Shown here: piece by piece, positions 17,591 through 26,437 of the stretch
Layout of the letters: each line of letters begins with the position of its first letter
How positions within the stretch are numbered: the first letter of the stretch is position 1
DNA from: Criblamydia sequanensis CRIB-18
GTDB lineage: Bacteria; Chlamydiota; Chlamydiia; Chlamydiales; Criblamydiaceae
Direction of reading: 5' to 3'
DNA length: 64,000 nt
Assembly: GCF_000750955.1 (NCBI RefSeq)
Contig: NZ_CCEJ010000008.1
Location: forward strand, 227,208 to 291,207
Program-made: the position numbers and the translations under genes
Notes under the pieces: model-generated
Database searches by the model: none
What the model was told of the DNA's origin: nothing
Seen by the model: the letters and a program-made list of their open reading frames with translations, nothing else

Positions 17591-19801
17591 TTAATTTTCA
17601 GCTATGGGTGAATAGGTTTCTACATATTCAAGCACAATTTCAGGTGTGAGCACTTGCGGAAGAATAATAGGTTGAGCCCCTCTTTTTCCTGAATAGAAAA
17701 GATATAAAGGCACGCCATTTCTTCCATACTTAGCAAGCTCCTCTGTAATTTCAGGGTCATGCCTTGTCCAATCCGCTTTCATCAGGGTGACCCCTTGTTT
17801 TTTGAAAGCTTCATCAACGCTTGGCTGGCCTAAAACAAAGTGATTGGCTTGGCAAATAAGACACCATCTTGCAGTGAAATCAACAAAGACAGGCTTTCCT
17901 TCTGCCACAAGATCATTAATCTTGGATTTAGAAAAAGGCTCCCAGCGATCGGCGATCTCTTTATTAGTGCCTGCAGGCGCTTCCACTAAAGAGGAAGCTA
18001 AAGTTGCTATTTTAAAGCTGCCGACAAGTAAAAGAGCAAAGAGGCCTAAGCTGATTAATCTTGTTCTTTTTGATTTTACAGGCGTTCCCCACTTTCCGAA
18101 AATCCAGCAAGCAAACGAGATGACAAACAAGCTAAACAATAAGAGAATAAGCGCATTTGAACTTGTTTCTGCCGTGAAAACCCAAAGAAGCCAGATGACT
18201 GTCGCCATCATGATAAAGCCGGTTCCTTCTTTGAAAGAAACCATCCAAGCTCCAGGTTTCGGTAAAAAGCGAAGTAAGCTTGGGAAAAAGGAGAGCAAAA
18301 GATAGGGAAGCGCCATCCCAAGCCCAAGCGAGGTAAAGATCATAATGGCAAAAATAGGAGGTTCTTGAACGGCAAACCCGACGGCCGGCCCAAGAAATGG
18401 CCCGGTACAAGGGGTTGCGACAGCTGTTGCTAGAACTCCGCTAAAGAAAGAACCCAAAAGCTTTTGGTTCGATTTGACCTTTTGGGCATTGCTTCCGGCC
18501 CAAGAGGAAACTAAAGTTCCGGCTTCAAATACCCCGAACAAGCTAAGGGAGAAAATAAAGATGACGATAATGAGGGTCGCAACAAAAATCGGCTCTTGAA
18601 GTTGAAATCCCCAACCCACAGCTTTTCCATAGGCTTGAATAATAAGAAGGGCGCTTGCAAGAATCCAAAACGAAACTAAAACCCCAAGAGAAAAAGCAAG
18701 TCCATGTTTAGCAGTTAAGGATCGATCTTCCCCGGCTAACTTGACAAAGCTTAAGATTTTAAAGGAAACCACAGGCAAAACGCAAGGCATCAAATTTAAG
18801 ATCAAACCGCCGACGAAAGCCATTAATAGGTATAGGAAAAAACCGCCCTCGAAGGCAAACGCTTCATTACCCTCCATTTCTTGCGACTTTTTGGCAGCCT
18901 GTCTTTTATCTAGAAAACTGATGAGAGCTTTTGCCGGCTTATCAAGTTTTGCTTGAATCTGAAGAGACTTAGAAGATCCCTCAATTTCAGGCAGCAAAGC
19001 AATCCCTTCCAAGGAAGCGGAAGGCTCGCACTCTTCATGACGTTTAATCAGTAAAGAGAACTCTCCCGCATTTTTCTTAGGAATAAGGAGCGCTTTTGCC
19101 GATCCGTCTACTGCTTTTTCAGTTAAGGGGTAGAAAGCGATTTCATGTTCTTTTTCCGGGAGATGGCCAAGGTTTGTCAATTCTAATTGAAGCCAATGCT
19201 CATCTTTATAGGATCCTTTAACAGATGCAAGTTCCGGGATAGAGTCCATGGCCTTATTGACAAGGTCTCTATGGGAATTTTGATTTTTAGGGTCATTTAA
19301 GTTTAATTTAACGACTTTTTCTCCAGGTAAGCAATTGGAGTCTGAGCAAGCAGTCCAAGTAACAGAGGCTTCAATTGAAACAGGTTTATCCGAGGAAAAG
19401 TTTTTGGGAGGCTCTATCGTTGATAAAATAAAGATTTCCCCTTCATAACCATACCCGAGAATTCCATACTCTTCAAATTTATGGGGTGTTGGCCAAGGCA
19501 ATTCTTTATGGGTAAAGCCTTCGGGAAGGTTCCATTTAATTTCGGTGGCAATCCCGGCATCGCCCGGGTTTTTCCAGTAACTATGCCAGCCCGCTTCATG
19601 ACGGATTCTTAAAGCAACAGTAAAAGGGGTGTCCCCTTGAATAGTCGGTTGGCTTGAAATAAGTTCTAGGGATACGGGTTCTTTAGTCTCGATAAAGGCA
19701 GTCGGCTTGGACTCATTGACTTCAAAACCTTCTGAATAGACTTCTTTTATGAAAAAAACAGACAAAAGAAGCATAATGATCAGACATTTTTGCTTAATCA
19801 A
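17591..19801 (-). CDS. dsbD: Thiol:disulfide interchange protein DsbD
   Basis: 736 residues. Signal peptide and periplasmic N-terminal domain (about 25-310), then about eight membrane segments with the redox cysteines in NLMPCVLPVVSFK and ATPCTGPFLGPAVGFA, then a C-terminal thioredoxin domain with WCLIC (Cys647/Cys650). It carries electrons from cytosolic thioredoxin across the inner membrane to reduce periplasmic disulfide proteins, relevant in chlamydiae to cysteine-rich envelope proteins. Adjacent to tatD and divergent from the Tol operon, the chlamydial arrangement (CT595). Confidence 0.95.
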   Translation of the reverse strand: MIKQKCLIIMLLLSVFFIKEVYSEGFEVNESKPTAFIETKEPVSLELISSQPTIQGDTPFTVALRIRHEAGWHSYWKNPGDAGIATEIKWNLPEGFTHKELPWPTPHKFEEYGILGYGYEGEIFILSTIEPPKNFSSDKPVSIEASVTWTACSDSNCLPGEKVVKLNLNDPKNQNSHRDLVNKAMDSIPELASVKGSYKDEHWLQLELTNLGHLPEKEHEIAFYPLTEKAVDGSAKALLIPKKNAGEFSLLIKRHEECEPSASLEGIALLPEIEGSSKSLQIQAKLDKPAKALISFLDKRQAAKKSQEMEGNEAFAFEGGFFLYLLMAFVGGLILNLMPCVLPVVSFKILSFVKLAGEDRSLTAKHGLAFSLGVLVSFWILASALLIIQAYGKAVGWGFQLQEPIFVATLIIVIFIFSLSLFGVFEAGTLVSSWAGSNAQKVKSNQKLLGSFFSGVLATAVATPCTGPFLGPAVGFAVQEPPIFAIMIFTSLGLGMALPYLLLSFFPSLLRFLPKPGAWMVSFKEGTGFIMMATVIWLLWVFTAETSSNALILLLFSLFVISFACWIFGKWGTPVKSKRTRLISLGLFALLLVGSFKIATLASSLVEAPAGTNKEIADRWEPFSKSKINDLVAEGKPVFVDFTARWCLICQANHFVLGQPSVDEAFKKQGVTLMKADWTRHDPEITEELAKYGRNGVPLYLFYSGKRGAQPIILPQVLTPEIVLEYVETYSPIAEN

Positions 19802-20139
19802 GGGGCAATCTCCTAATTTCGTAAGGCATTAGTATCGCTTTTAGCTGCTAAATTATGAGACTTAACCCTTAAAGTAAAAGCATCGTAAAAGCTGTTTTTC
19901 ACGGTTTCTTACGTAAAATCCACTTAAGCCTTGTTGACAAGATCTCTTCATCTCAGCTATCCCTTATGGGGGAAACTTGAGTTTCTTCTTAAGAAACGTT
20001 TGGCTTAAGACGAATAGTACCTTGAATCAGTTTATTTGGGAAACTTTTTATTAAATAGATAGTTCCCTATTTAGTAACTTAATTTAATGGAATTATAAAT
20101 TATTATTTATATCTTTAAGATATTATAAAGGAAGAAGTA
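19802..20139. other. Intergenic region between dsbD and the Tol operon
   Basis: This divergent spacer should hold promoters for both directions. A TTGACA at 19934-19939 is present but has no good -10 element at normal spacing. AAAGGAAGAAGT immediately before the tolQ ATG is a strong ribosome binding site. No ORF or RNA gene is recognised. Confidence 0.5.
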
Positions 20140-20874
20140 ATGTTTGTAAAGGATTGTTTTATTTTATCAAGTCCTTTTTTTAATGCTTACTCCCAGTCGG
20201 ACCTTCTGGGAAAAATAATTTTTTTAGGCCTTGTTTTTCTATCGATTCTCACATGGGTCATTCTTTTAAACAGAGGATACTTAGCCTTTAAAGCAAGAAA
20301 TAGCGCTAAATTTTTTGAGGGGCGCCTTACTGAAAAAAAAGGATCTCTTTTAAGCATCGAAGGGTTACAGGAAAAAAATAAGAACCCCTATTATTCTATT
20401 TTTTCTGAAACAAGAAAGAATACATTGGAGATTCTGGCTAAAAACAAGCACTTCGGACTAAAAGGGACCGGACGAGAGGAGATCTTTCTTTCGCCAACAG
20501 ATGTGGATATAGTTGAATCCCACGTCAATACCGTCATTGCGAAAGAAGTGCAGGATTTAGAAAAAAATCTTTATGTTCTTGCTCTTGTCACAGCTTTGGC
20601 ACCTTTTTTGGGACTCCTTGGAACTGTCTGGGGAATTTTAACCACTTTTGAGGATCTTACAATGCAAGGCGGGGATACAAGTCATGCGGTTCTTCAAGGC
20701 TTATCCTTGGCTCTTGCGACAACTGTCCTAGGTCTTGTCGATGCGATACCGGCTCTTGTCGGGTACAATTACTTAAAGAACTACATCCGTAATTTCTCTC
20801 TTGAAATGGAATGTTTCGGCCATAAACTTGTTACGGATATTGAGATGCATTACAGAAAAGTAGACATTTCTTAA
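20140..20874 (+). CDS. tolQ: TolQ/ExbB-family proton channel subunit
   Basis: 244 residues with three membrane segments: about 23-50, then VLALVTALAPFLGLLGTVWG (147-166) and LALATTVLGLVDAIPALVGY (about 189-208). The latter two are the conserved MotA/TolQ/ExbB core. With TolR it forms the inner-membrane proton channel that energises TolA and the Tol-Pal system, holding the outer membrane during division. First gene of tolQ-tolR-tolA-like-tolB-pal-LysM; named exbB in C. trachomatis annotations (CT596). Confidence 0.93.
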   Translation: MFVKDCFILSSPFFNAYSQSDLLGKIIFLGLVFLSILTWVILLNRGYLAFKARNSAKFFEGRLTEKKGSLLSIEGLQEKNKNPYYSIFSETRKNTLEILAKNKHFGLKGTGREEIFLSPTDVDIVESHVNTVIAKEVQDLEKNLYVLALVTALAPFLGLLGTVWGILTTFEDLTMQGGDTSHAVLQGLSLALATTVLGLVDAIPALVGYNYLKNYIRNFSLEMECFGHKLVTDIEMHYRKVDIS

Positions 20875-20891
20875 ATGAGAGGGCTTGAGCT

Positions 20892-21320
20892 TTGCGACAC
20901 TCTTTTTACTTAAATCGCGAAAGGGACGAAGACCCGGTCATTAATTTAACGCCTTTAATAGACGTCGTTTTCGTTATCTTGATTATGTTTATTTTAATTG
21001 CTCCCATTTTAGAGATGGACCAAATTGAACTTGCGGGAGCTTCCCCTTCTTCAAAAAATATCACTCTATTAAAGAAAGAGGAGAACCCGGTTTCTATAAG
21101 GGTCGACCAGCATAATAGGATATTTCTCAATAACCAATTAGTAAAGGAAACTGAGATTTTCCAAGCCTTTAGTCAGCTTAAACTTCAGCATGAAAAAACA
21201 AAACCCTTACTTTATCACGATAAAAGGGCGACGTTTGGAAGTTATCAAAAAATTAAATCCGCCCTTGAAAAGGCGGGATTTCACGAAATCGATTTGGTTT
21301 TGGGACCCGAAGAAAAATAA
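20892..21320 (+). CDS. tolR: TolR/ExbD-family protein
   Basis: About 142 residues. EDPVINLTPLIDVVFVILIM contains the membrane segment with the conserved Asp of TolR/ExbD in the LTPLIDVVFVILIMF consensus, followed by a periplasmic domain. The best start is TTG 20892 with GAGAGGG about eight bases upstream; the nearby ATG at 20875 is out of frame. It pairs with TolQ and is encoded three bases before the TolA-like gene (CT597 counterpart). Confidence 0.92.
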   Translation: MRHSFYLNRERDEDPVINLTPLIDVVFVILIMFILIAPILEMDQIELAGASPSSKNITLLKKEENPVSIRVDQHNRIFLNNQLVKETEIFQAFSQLKLQHEKTKPLLYHDKRATFGSYQKIKSALEKAGFHEIDLVLGPEEK

Positions 21321-21323
21321 TCT

Positions 21324-22100
21324 ATGTACGAACAGTTAATTAAGTCTTTTGAAAAGGGTGACCTTCGTTTAGCCGCCATAACCCTTTTGGTTGTAATTAT
21401 TCATGGCAGCTTTGGGCTCTTATCTTTTATTGAAGCTCCCAAAAAAGTGATAAAAAATAAGCCGTTATTTGTCTCTACTATTTCTTTGACGCAAGAAGTG
21501 GAAATTAAAACCGAAGTGCAAGAGATAAAAGAGCATGCGGCCATTAATGAAAAGGAAAGCCCTAAAGAGAAATCGACGCCAAAAACTGTTGAGAAAACTC
21601 CTCCTAAAAAAGAAACCATTGTCCAACCCAAAAAAGTGACTCCGGCAAAAAAAGAAATTCCAAAGCCGGCTACTCCAATTGCTCCCAAGAAAGAAACCTC
21701 TCTTAAAAAAGACAAATTGAAAGAAGCTAAAGAACGAATGGCAAAAGTCAATTCTCAAAATAGCGTAAAGAATGAAACTCTAAATGCCTCGCCTGAAAGA
21801 AAGGCCTTAGGGGAGTTAAATGCCAATAAAATTTCAGATTTAAAACTAACGTCTGCTTTAAGCCATAAAGATGAAGTGGCCTTGGTTTTAAAAAGGGAAC
21901 TCAAGCTGCCGGATTATGGAGAGGTTGAAATAAGCCTTACATTAAAAAGCAATGGTCAATTAGTAAAGGCGGATATTGTAAAAACAAAAAGTGAGGTGAA
22001 TAGCCTTTATATTAAAGAAGGCGTGAGCCATCTTAAATTTCCCCCTTCAAAAAATGAGACAAACAACGTAACATATTTATTCACGTTGACCAATGAGTAA
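21324..22100 (+). CDS. tolA: TolA-like energy-coupling protein
   Basis: 258 residues. One N-terminal membrane helix (AAITLLVVIIHGSFGLLSF), a central Lys/Pro/Glu-rich stretch (about 65-150: EKTPPKKETIVQPKKVTP and similar) and a small C-terminal domain resembling TonB/TolA domain III (PDYGEVEISLTLKSNGQLV). Length and position between tolR and tolB match CT598 of C. trachomatis. The predicted role is to span the periplasm and contact Pal/TolB. Sequence similarity to enterobacterial TolA is low outside the architecture. Confidence 0.8.
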   Translation: MYEQLIKSFEKGDLRLAAITLLVVIIHGSFGLLSFIEAPKKVIKNKPLFVSTISLTQEVEIKTEVQEIKEHAAINEKESPKEKSTPKTVEKTPPKKETIVQPKKVTPAKKEIPKPATPIAPKKETSLKKDKLKEAKERMAKVNSQNSVKNETLNASPERKALGELNANKISDLKLTSALSHKDEVALVLKRELKLPDYGEVEISLTLKSNGQLVKADIVKTKSEVNSLYIKEGVSHLKFPPSKNETNNVTYLFTLTNE

Positions 22101-22111
22101 AAGGGCTGTCC

Positions 22112-23467
22112 ATGCGAACTTTAATCCTCGCTTTATTCCTATTTCTATCCTCGTTTATCCAAGCTTCTGAAAATGAAAGCCCTTATATTATTAGCTTGGA
22201 GACGGCCCCTCAACTTGTGCCTGTTTATTTGAATAGCTCATTAATAACCGACTCTAAAGTAACAGACGACTATAAAAAAGAAGCCTATCAAATCCTTCTT
22301 TTTGATTTAGATAATTCAGGTTTAGTCCAAGTGATGAGTAAATCAAATCCGCTTGATGCCCAAGCTAAATTGATAGCAGAAGGAAAAAATGGCCCTTTCC
22401 AAGGCAAAGACAAGCCGGCCTATTTCATCATTCCAAAAATTGAAGATACGAACCTTTCTGTAATTCTGTATTCGACAAACCATGATTGGACAAAGAAATT
22501 TTCAGTCGGCGCTTTAACTTTAAATATAAAGCAGGATCGTGCCAAATTTCATCTTCTTTCAGATGAAATTCATAAAGTGCTTTTTGGCAAAAGCGGGATA
22601 GCTTCTACAAAAATCATCTATACGCTTCGCTCGACCGGGAAAAATGATTGGATCTCCGATATTTACGAAATGGATTATGATGGAGCTTCGAACCAAAAAT
22701 TATTAAGAGATGAGGGCTATATTGTAACCCCTCAATATGTTCCCCCGGCCCAAGGAAAAAAATCGGGCAGTATTCTCTATGTCAGCTATAAAAATGGCAT
22801 TCCCAAAATTTATTTTGCCTCCCTTATCGATGGTAAGACGAGCCGTTTTACCAAAATGAATGGAAACCAGTTGATGCCCACCATGAATCGGGATAGAACC
22901 TATATAGCTTTTGTAAGCGATGTAACAGGAAACCCTGATCTATTTTTAGCCCCCTTTAATGGTAATATTGATCCTAATCTAAAGCCTTTCCAGTTATTTT
23001 CCTCAAAAATGGGAGTTCAAGGAACTCCGGCTTTTAGCCCTGATGGGAGAAAGCTTGCCTTTGTTTCCAATAAAGATGGATCCGCCCGTATTTATATAGC
23101 TGAGGTTCCTGAAAAACAAGGGTTTGTCAAAGGACAGCTACCTGAGCTACTCACTCGTTTTAGAAGAAACTGCACAGCGCCCTCCTGGTCTCCTGATGGA
23201 ACCAAAATCGCTTATTGCTCTCCCGTTGACGGGGTTCATCAAATTTTTTGCTATGATTTAAGGACAGGGGAAGAAACACAAGTTACGACAGGATCCTTAG
23301 AAAAACAAAATCCAAGCTTTGCACCCAATAGCTTACACCTTGTTTACAACTCATCAAACGGTTTCGAATCAGATCTTTATATTATTAACCTTAATCAAAA
23401 GAAACCGGTCAAAATTTCTTCCGGATCAGGAGAAAAGCGTTTTCCTCATTGGGAACCAAGGAACTAG
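22112..23467 (+). CDS. tolB: Tol-Pal system beta-propeller protein TolB
   Basis: 451 residues with signal peptide (MRTLILALFLFLSSFIQA), an N-terminal domain about 25-150 and a propeller with repeated PAFSPDGRKLAFVSNKDG, PSWSPDGTKIAYCSPVDG and PSFAPNSLHLVYNSS blades typical of TolB. A ribosome binding site AAGGG precedes ATG 22112. The periplasmic protein binds Pal and TolA. A weak hairpin (TAGGATT/AATCCTA, 23465-23486) follows the stop. Confidence 0.95.
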   Translation: MRTLILALFLFLSSFIQASENESPYIISLETAPQLVPVYLNSSLITDSKVTDDYKKEAYQILLFDLDNSGLVQVMSKSNPLDAQAKLIAEGKNGPFQGKDKPAYFIIPKIEDTNLSVILYSTNHDWTKKFSVGALTLNIKQDRAKFHLLSDEIHKVLFGKSGIASTKIIYTLRSTGKNDWISDIYEMDYDGASNQKLLRDEGYIVTPQYVPPAQGKKSGSILYVSYKNGIPKIYFASLIDGKTSRFTKMNGNQLMPTMNRDRTYIAFVSDVTGNPDLFLAPFNGNIDPNLKPFQLFSSKMGVQGTPAFSPDGRKLAFVSNKDGSARIYIAEVPEKQGFVKGQLPELLTRFRRNCTAPSWSPDGTKIAYCSPVDGVHQIFCYDLRTGEETQVTTGSLEKQNPSFAPNSLHLVYNSSNGFESDLYIINLNQKKPVKISSGSGEKRFPHWEPRN

Positions 23468-23589
23468 GATTTATTTTTTAATCCTAAGTTAGAATAAGGC
23501 CAAACTTTAACGCCTTTTGTCTTGCAAGGCCCCTCATAGCTTTGTTAAGATCTTCTCTCAACAGTCTTATTTTTTGAGGGCCTCTAACT

Positions 23590-24297
23590 ATGTCAAAAAT
23601 CATTCAATTTTTAGTTCTTCCTTGCCTTTTACTTCAAGTCATGACTTCTTGCTGCCGTACTACTGAAGAAGTTTTCGATGATACCAAAACAGCTTCAAGA
23701 CATATACGAAATGGGTTTTCTTCTTTAGGAGGAAAGCATGGGGATTCCAGGCAAATTTCTTGCCGTGATGATTTTTATGCGGTTCAAGATTTTAGCTATG
23801 AGAATGATTTTATTCCCCTGAATGATGTCGAATTCGGAAATGAAGTCGCTTTTGCTGACAGTCCAGTTTACCATTCCAAGTTAAGTCCAGGGGAATCCGG
23901 AAGCTCAATTCCCGGAATCGGATCTTTTAGAAACCCTTCAACTATTCCGGAAGCGGCTTCCGTGTTTCAAAATGTTCAATTCGGCTATGATAGCAATCTC
24001 ATCAAGGGAGAAGCTAATTTGGCGTGTCTAAGAAGAATTGCTCATTACATGAAGCAGCATCCGAATGTTTATGTATTTATCGAAGGTCATTGCGATGAAA
24101 GAGGGCCCGAGGCTTACAACTTAGCCCTTGGCGCAAGAAGAAGCAATGCTGTGAGAACCTATCTTATAAATGAAGGGGTCAATGGAAATAATCTCTTTAC
24201 GATTTCTTATGGAAAAGAAAGACCCCTGGCGTATGGTCATGATGATCAATCAAGAGCTGTTAATAGAAGAGCTGAATTTAAAATCTATTTTCAATAG
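23590..24297 (+). CDS. pal: Peptidoglycan-associated lipoprotein Pal
   Basis: 235 residues. Lipoprotein signal LVLPCLLLQVMTSCC, where the Cys after MTS is the likely lipidation site, and a C-terminal OmpA-like domain: VQFGYDSNLI, FIEGHCDERGPEAYNLALGA (peptidoglycan-binding motif) and RRAEFKIYF. It should anchor the outer membrane to peptidoglycan and interact with TolB. The 120-bp linker is unlike other Pal proteins and not recognised. Eight bases before the LysM gene; CT600 counterpart. Confidence 0.95.
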   Translation: MSKIIQFLVLPCLLLQVMTSCCRTTEEVFDDTKTASRHIRNGFSSLGGKHGDSRQISCRDDFYAVQDFSYENDFIPLNDVEFGNEVAFADSPVYHSKLSPGESGSSIPGIGSFRNPSTIPEAASVFQNVQFGYDSNLIKGEANLACLRRIAHYMKQHPNVYVFIEGHCDERGPEAYNLALGARRSNAVRTYLINEGVNGNNLFTISYGKERPLAYGHDDQSRAVNRRAEFKIYFQ

Positions 24298-24305
24298 GAC
24301 TTAAA

Positions 24306-25010
24306 ATGGCTAAGGGCTTTTTATATTCTTCTGTAACCCATCACTTTTTTAATATAAAAAGCCCGGCTTATTTTGTGCCTTTGGCAGTATTTTTTTCTCA
24401 AACTCTTTTTTCAGAACCAAGAAATTTTAGAAATGAAAACGCAATTTTTGAGCGCTTGCAAAATTCCCTGGACTTTTTACGCCATGAACTTGCTAATCAA
24501 AATTCTGAAATGAAAGGATTGGAAGAAAAAATTGAGAGTCAGCAAGATACGATTGAAGCCCTAAAAGGACACATGGATAGCTTTTCTAAAAAAGGGGAAA
24601 AATTAATGAAGGGAAGCATAGGCACAATCGATCAAAAGTTAGATCAAGCCGAAAGTGCTTTAAAAGGGTTAGCAAGCGATCTATCTTTATTGAAAAATCA
24701 CTTCGAAGAGGAAGCTAAACGCTTTGATGATTCCCAAAAAAAAATCAAAGCCTTAGAAGCTGGTTTAGCTGAAGAGAAAGAAAAGATGAAGCAGTTAAAT
24801 CTTGCTGTAAACGCTATATTGGAAGCTTTAAATCTTGAAGATAACCCTCAATCCGAAAAAACATTTGTCCACGAGGTAAAATCAGGAGATTCTTTGGGTT
24901 TAATTGCGAAAAAATATAAAATCTCCTCAAGGCAGCTTAAGGAAGTGAACAACTTAAAATCAGATACCATTTTTGTGGGTCAAAAACTAAAAATACCGGA
25001 AAAAAAATAA
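24306..25010 (+). CDS. LysM-domain coiled-coil envelope protein
   Basis: 234 residues. An N-terminal hydrophobic stretch around residues 18-35 may be a signal or anchor; residues about 45-175 are coiled coil with heptad-like Leu/Glu/Lys. The C-terminal LysM is clear: HEVKSGDSLGLIAKKYKI and VGQKLKIPEKK. LysM binds N-acetylglucosamine in peptidoglycan. Position after pal corresponds to CT601, described as a Tol-Pal associated protein in chlamydiae. Function beyond glycan binding is unknown. Confidence 0.85.
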   Translation: MAKGFLYSSVTHHFFNIKSPAYFVPLAVFFSQTLFSEPRNFRNENAIFERLQNSLDFLRHELANQNSEMKGLEEKIESQQDTIEALKGHMDSFSKKGEKLMKGSIGTIDQKLDQAESALKGLASDLSLLKNHFEEEAKRFDDSQKKIKALEAGLAEEKEKMKQLNLAVNAILEALNLEDNPQSEKTFVHEVKSGDSLGLIAKKYKISSRQLKEVNNLKSDTIFVGQKLKIPEKK

Positions 25011-25853
25011 ATGGAAAATGCGGTTGATTTTCCGATTGGCGTTTTTGATTCGGGTGTTGGCGGCCTAACGGTTTTAAAAGAACTGATGGAGACGCTCCCG
25101 AATGAGCGCTTTATCTATTTTGGAGATACGGCAAGAGTTCCTTACGGAGATAAAAGCGAAGAAACCCTCATTCGCTATGTCCTCGAATGCGCGGAATTTT
25201 TGCTTGGCAAAGAAATCAAAACATTAGTGATTGCTTGCAACACCGCTTCAGCCTATGCCCTTGAGCCCTTAAGGCAACTCTCAAGCGTTCCTATTGTCGG
25301 TGTGATTGAACCTGGCGCAAAAGAGGCATCTTTAAAAACAAACAACAAAAAAATAGCGGTTCTTGCAACGAAAGCAACTATTCGATCCCAGGTTTATATT
25401 AAAGCCATCCAAAGATTTATACCGGACGCCGAAATTTTATCCCTCCCATGCCCGCTTCTTGTCCCTTTCATAGAAGAGAAGCTATTTGAGCATCCGGCCC
25501 TTAAGATTTTATTAAAAGAGTACTTGGCTTCTGCCAAAGCTCAAAATATAGATACGGCTCTTCTTGGATGCACCCATTACCCGCTTATAAGAAATTTAGT
25601 GGAAAAAGAGCTTGGTTCTGCGGTTTCTGTCATTGACTCTGCAAAAGCTGTTTCTAACAATGTCATCGAGCTTCTCTCCAATTTTGGACTCCTCTCAAAG
25701 ACATTAAAAAGCGAACGATTGCAAGTTTATGTATCAGATGATCCTAATCGATTTAGAGATATTGGAGAAACTTTCTTAGGTTTTTCAATGCCGCAGGTGC
25801 TTAAAAAGAATTTTGAGCCTTTAAACTTTTCCATACCGAGCTGCCCCCTTTAA
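25011..25853 (+). CDS. murI: Glutamate racemase
   Basis: 280 residues. FDSGVGGLTVLKEL at the N-terminus, YFGDTARVPYG, catalytic cysteine in VIACNTASAYALE and second cysteine in LLGCTHYPLI. It makes D-glutamate for peptidoglycan stem peptides. The ATG follows the LysM gene stop directly, so it is probably expressed with the Tol-Pal genes. Vertebrate Chlamydia lack murI, so this gene supports an environmental chlamydia with a fuller peptidoglycan pathway. The 3' end overlaps the next, convergent gene. Confidence 0.96.
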   Translation: MENAVDFPIGVFDSGVGGLTVLKELMETLPNERFIYFGDTARVPYGDKSEETLIRYVLECAEFLLGKEIKTLVIACNTASAYALEPLRQLSSVPIVGVIEPGAKEASLKTNNKKIAVLATKATIRSQVYIKAIQRFIPDAEILSLPCPLLVPFIEEKLFEHPALKILLKEYLASAKAQNIDTALLGCTHYPLIRNLVEKELGSAVSVIDSAKAVSNNVIELLSNFGLLSKTLKSERLQVYVSDDPNRFRDIGETFLGFSMPQVLKKNFEPLNFSIPSCPL

Positions 25854-26300
25854 GAAAAGAATACTTATAAGAAAAAGCCCAAAGATCGCACCAACGAGGA
25901 TAAAAGGTTTAGCCTGGGCTTTATCCAAAAGCTCGCTTTTCTTTAAATAAAAGGAGGGAGAACCCTTTTCCAGGCTATTCCAGAATAGAGATCCTCTTAT
26001 TTGTCTAAGTTCGCCTTCTGCAATTGCGGTATCTAAAGGAAGATCTAAAAGTCTAATTTGAAAAGCTCCCTCTTTAAAATGACCCACACAGCAACTTTTT
26101 AGATCCGGAGTATTTGATAAAAAGATATTTTGGTTGCTATCCTTATATAAAAAACCGCTTATCTTGATGGTCTCATCAAGCTTTAAATTAGATTGACCGC
26201 TTTCATTTATTTTTAAAAAATCTGCAAAGGTCATCGATCGCTCACCGCTATGAGCATGCAAAGCCATAAAAAGAAAAAAACATAAGAAAGTCCCTTTCAT
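25821..26300 (-). CDS. Exported single-span protein, unknown function
   Basis: 159 residues. N-terminal signal (MKGTFLCFFLFMALHAHS) and a C-terminal membrane helix (PFILVGAIFGLFLISILFL) leave a periplasmic domain of about 100 residues with a paired cysteine in DLKSCCVGHF. The layout KISGFLYKDSNQNIFLSNTP followed by CC recalls short OB-like domains of the YcgQ/DUF1980 type, but I would not assign it. It overlaps the end of murI by 33 bp on the opposite strand. Confidence 0.65.
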   Translation of the reverse strand: MKGTFLCFFLFMALHAHSGERSMTFADFLKINESGQSNLKLDETIKISGFLYKDSNQNIFLSNTPDLKSCCVGHFKEGAFQIRLLDLPLDTAIAEGELRQIRGSLFWNSLEKGSPSFYLKKSELLDKAQAKPFILVGAIFGLFLISILFLKGAARYGKV

Positions 26301-26437
26301 AAAAAATGCCTTTTATTAGGTTCATAATGACAAAAAATAAAGATTAAGCTAAAACTTCGCAAGCGATGAAAAGTTAGTTCTTGCTAAAGAAAGCGTTAGA
26401 TCAATTTTTTGTTAAAGAAAAAAAAGGAGTTTCTTTC

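Noticed and set aside
21401..21758. Minus-strand ORFs rich in Phe/Gly opposite the TolA-like gene
   Set aside because: They mirror the Lys/Pro/Glu-rich codons of the TolA-like gene on the plus strand.
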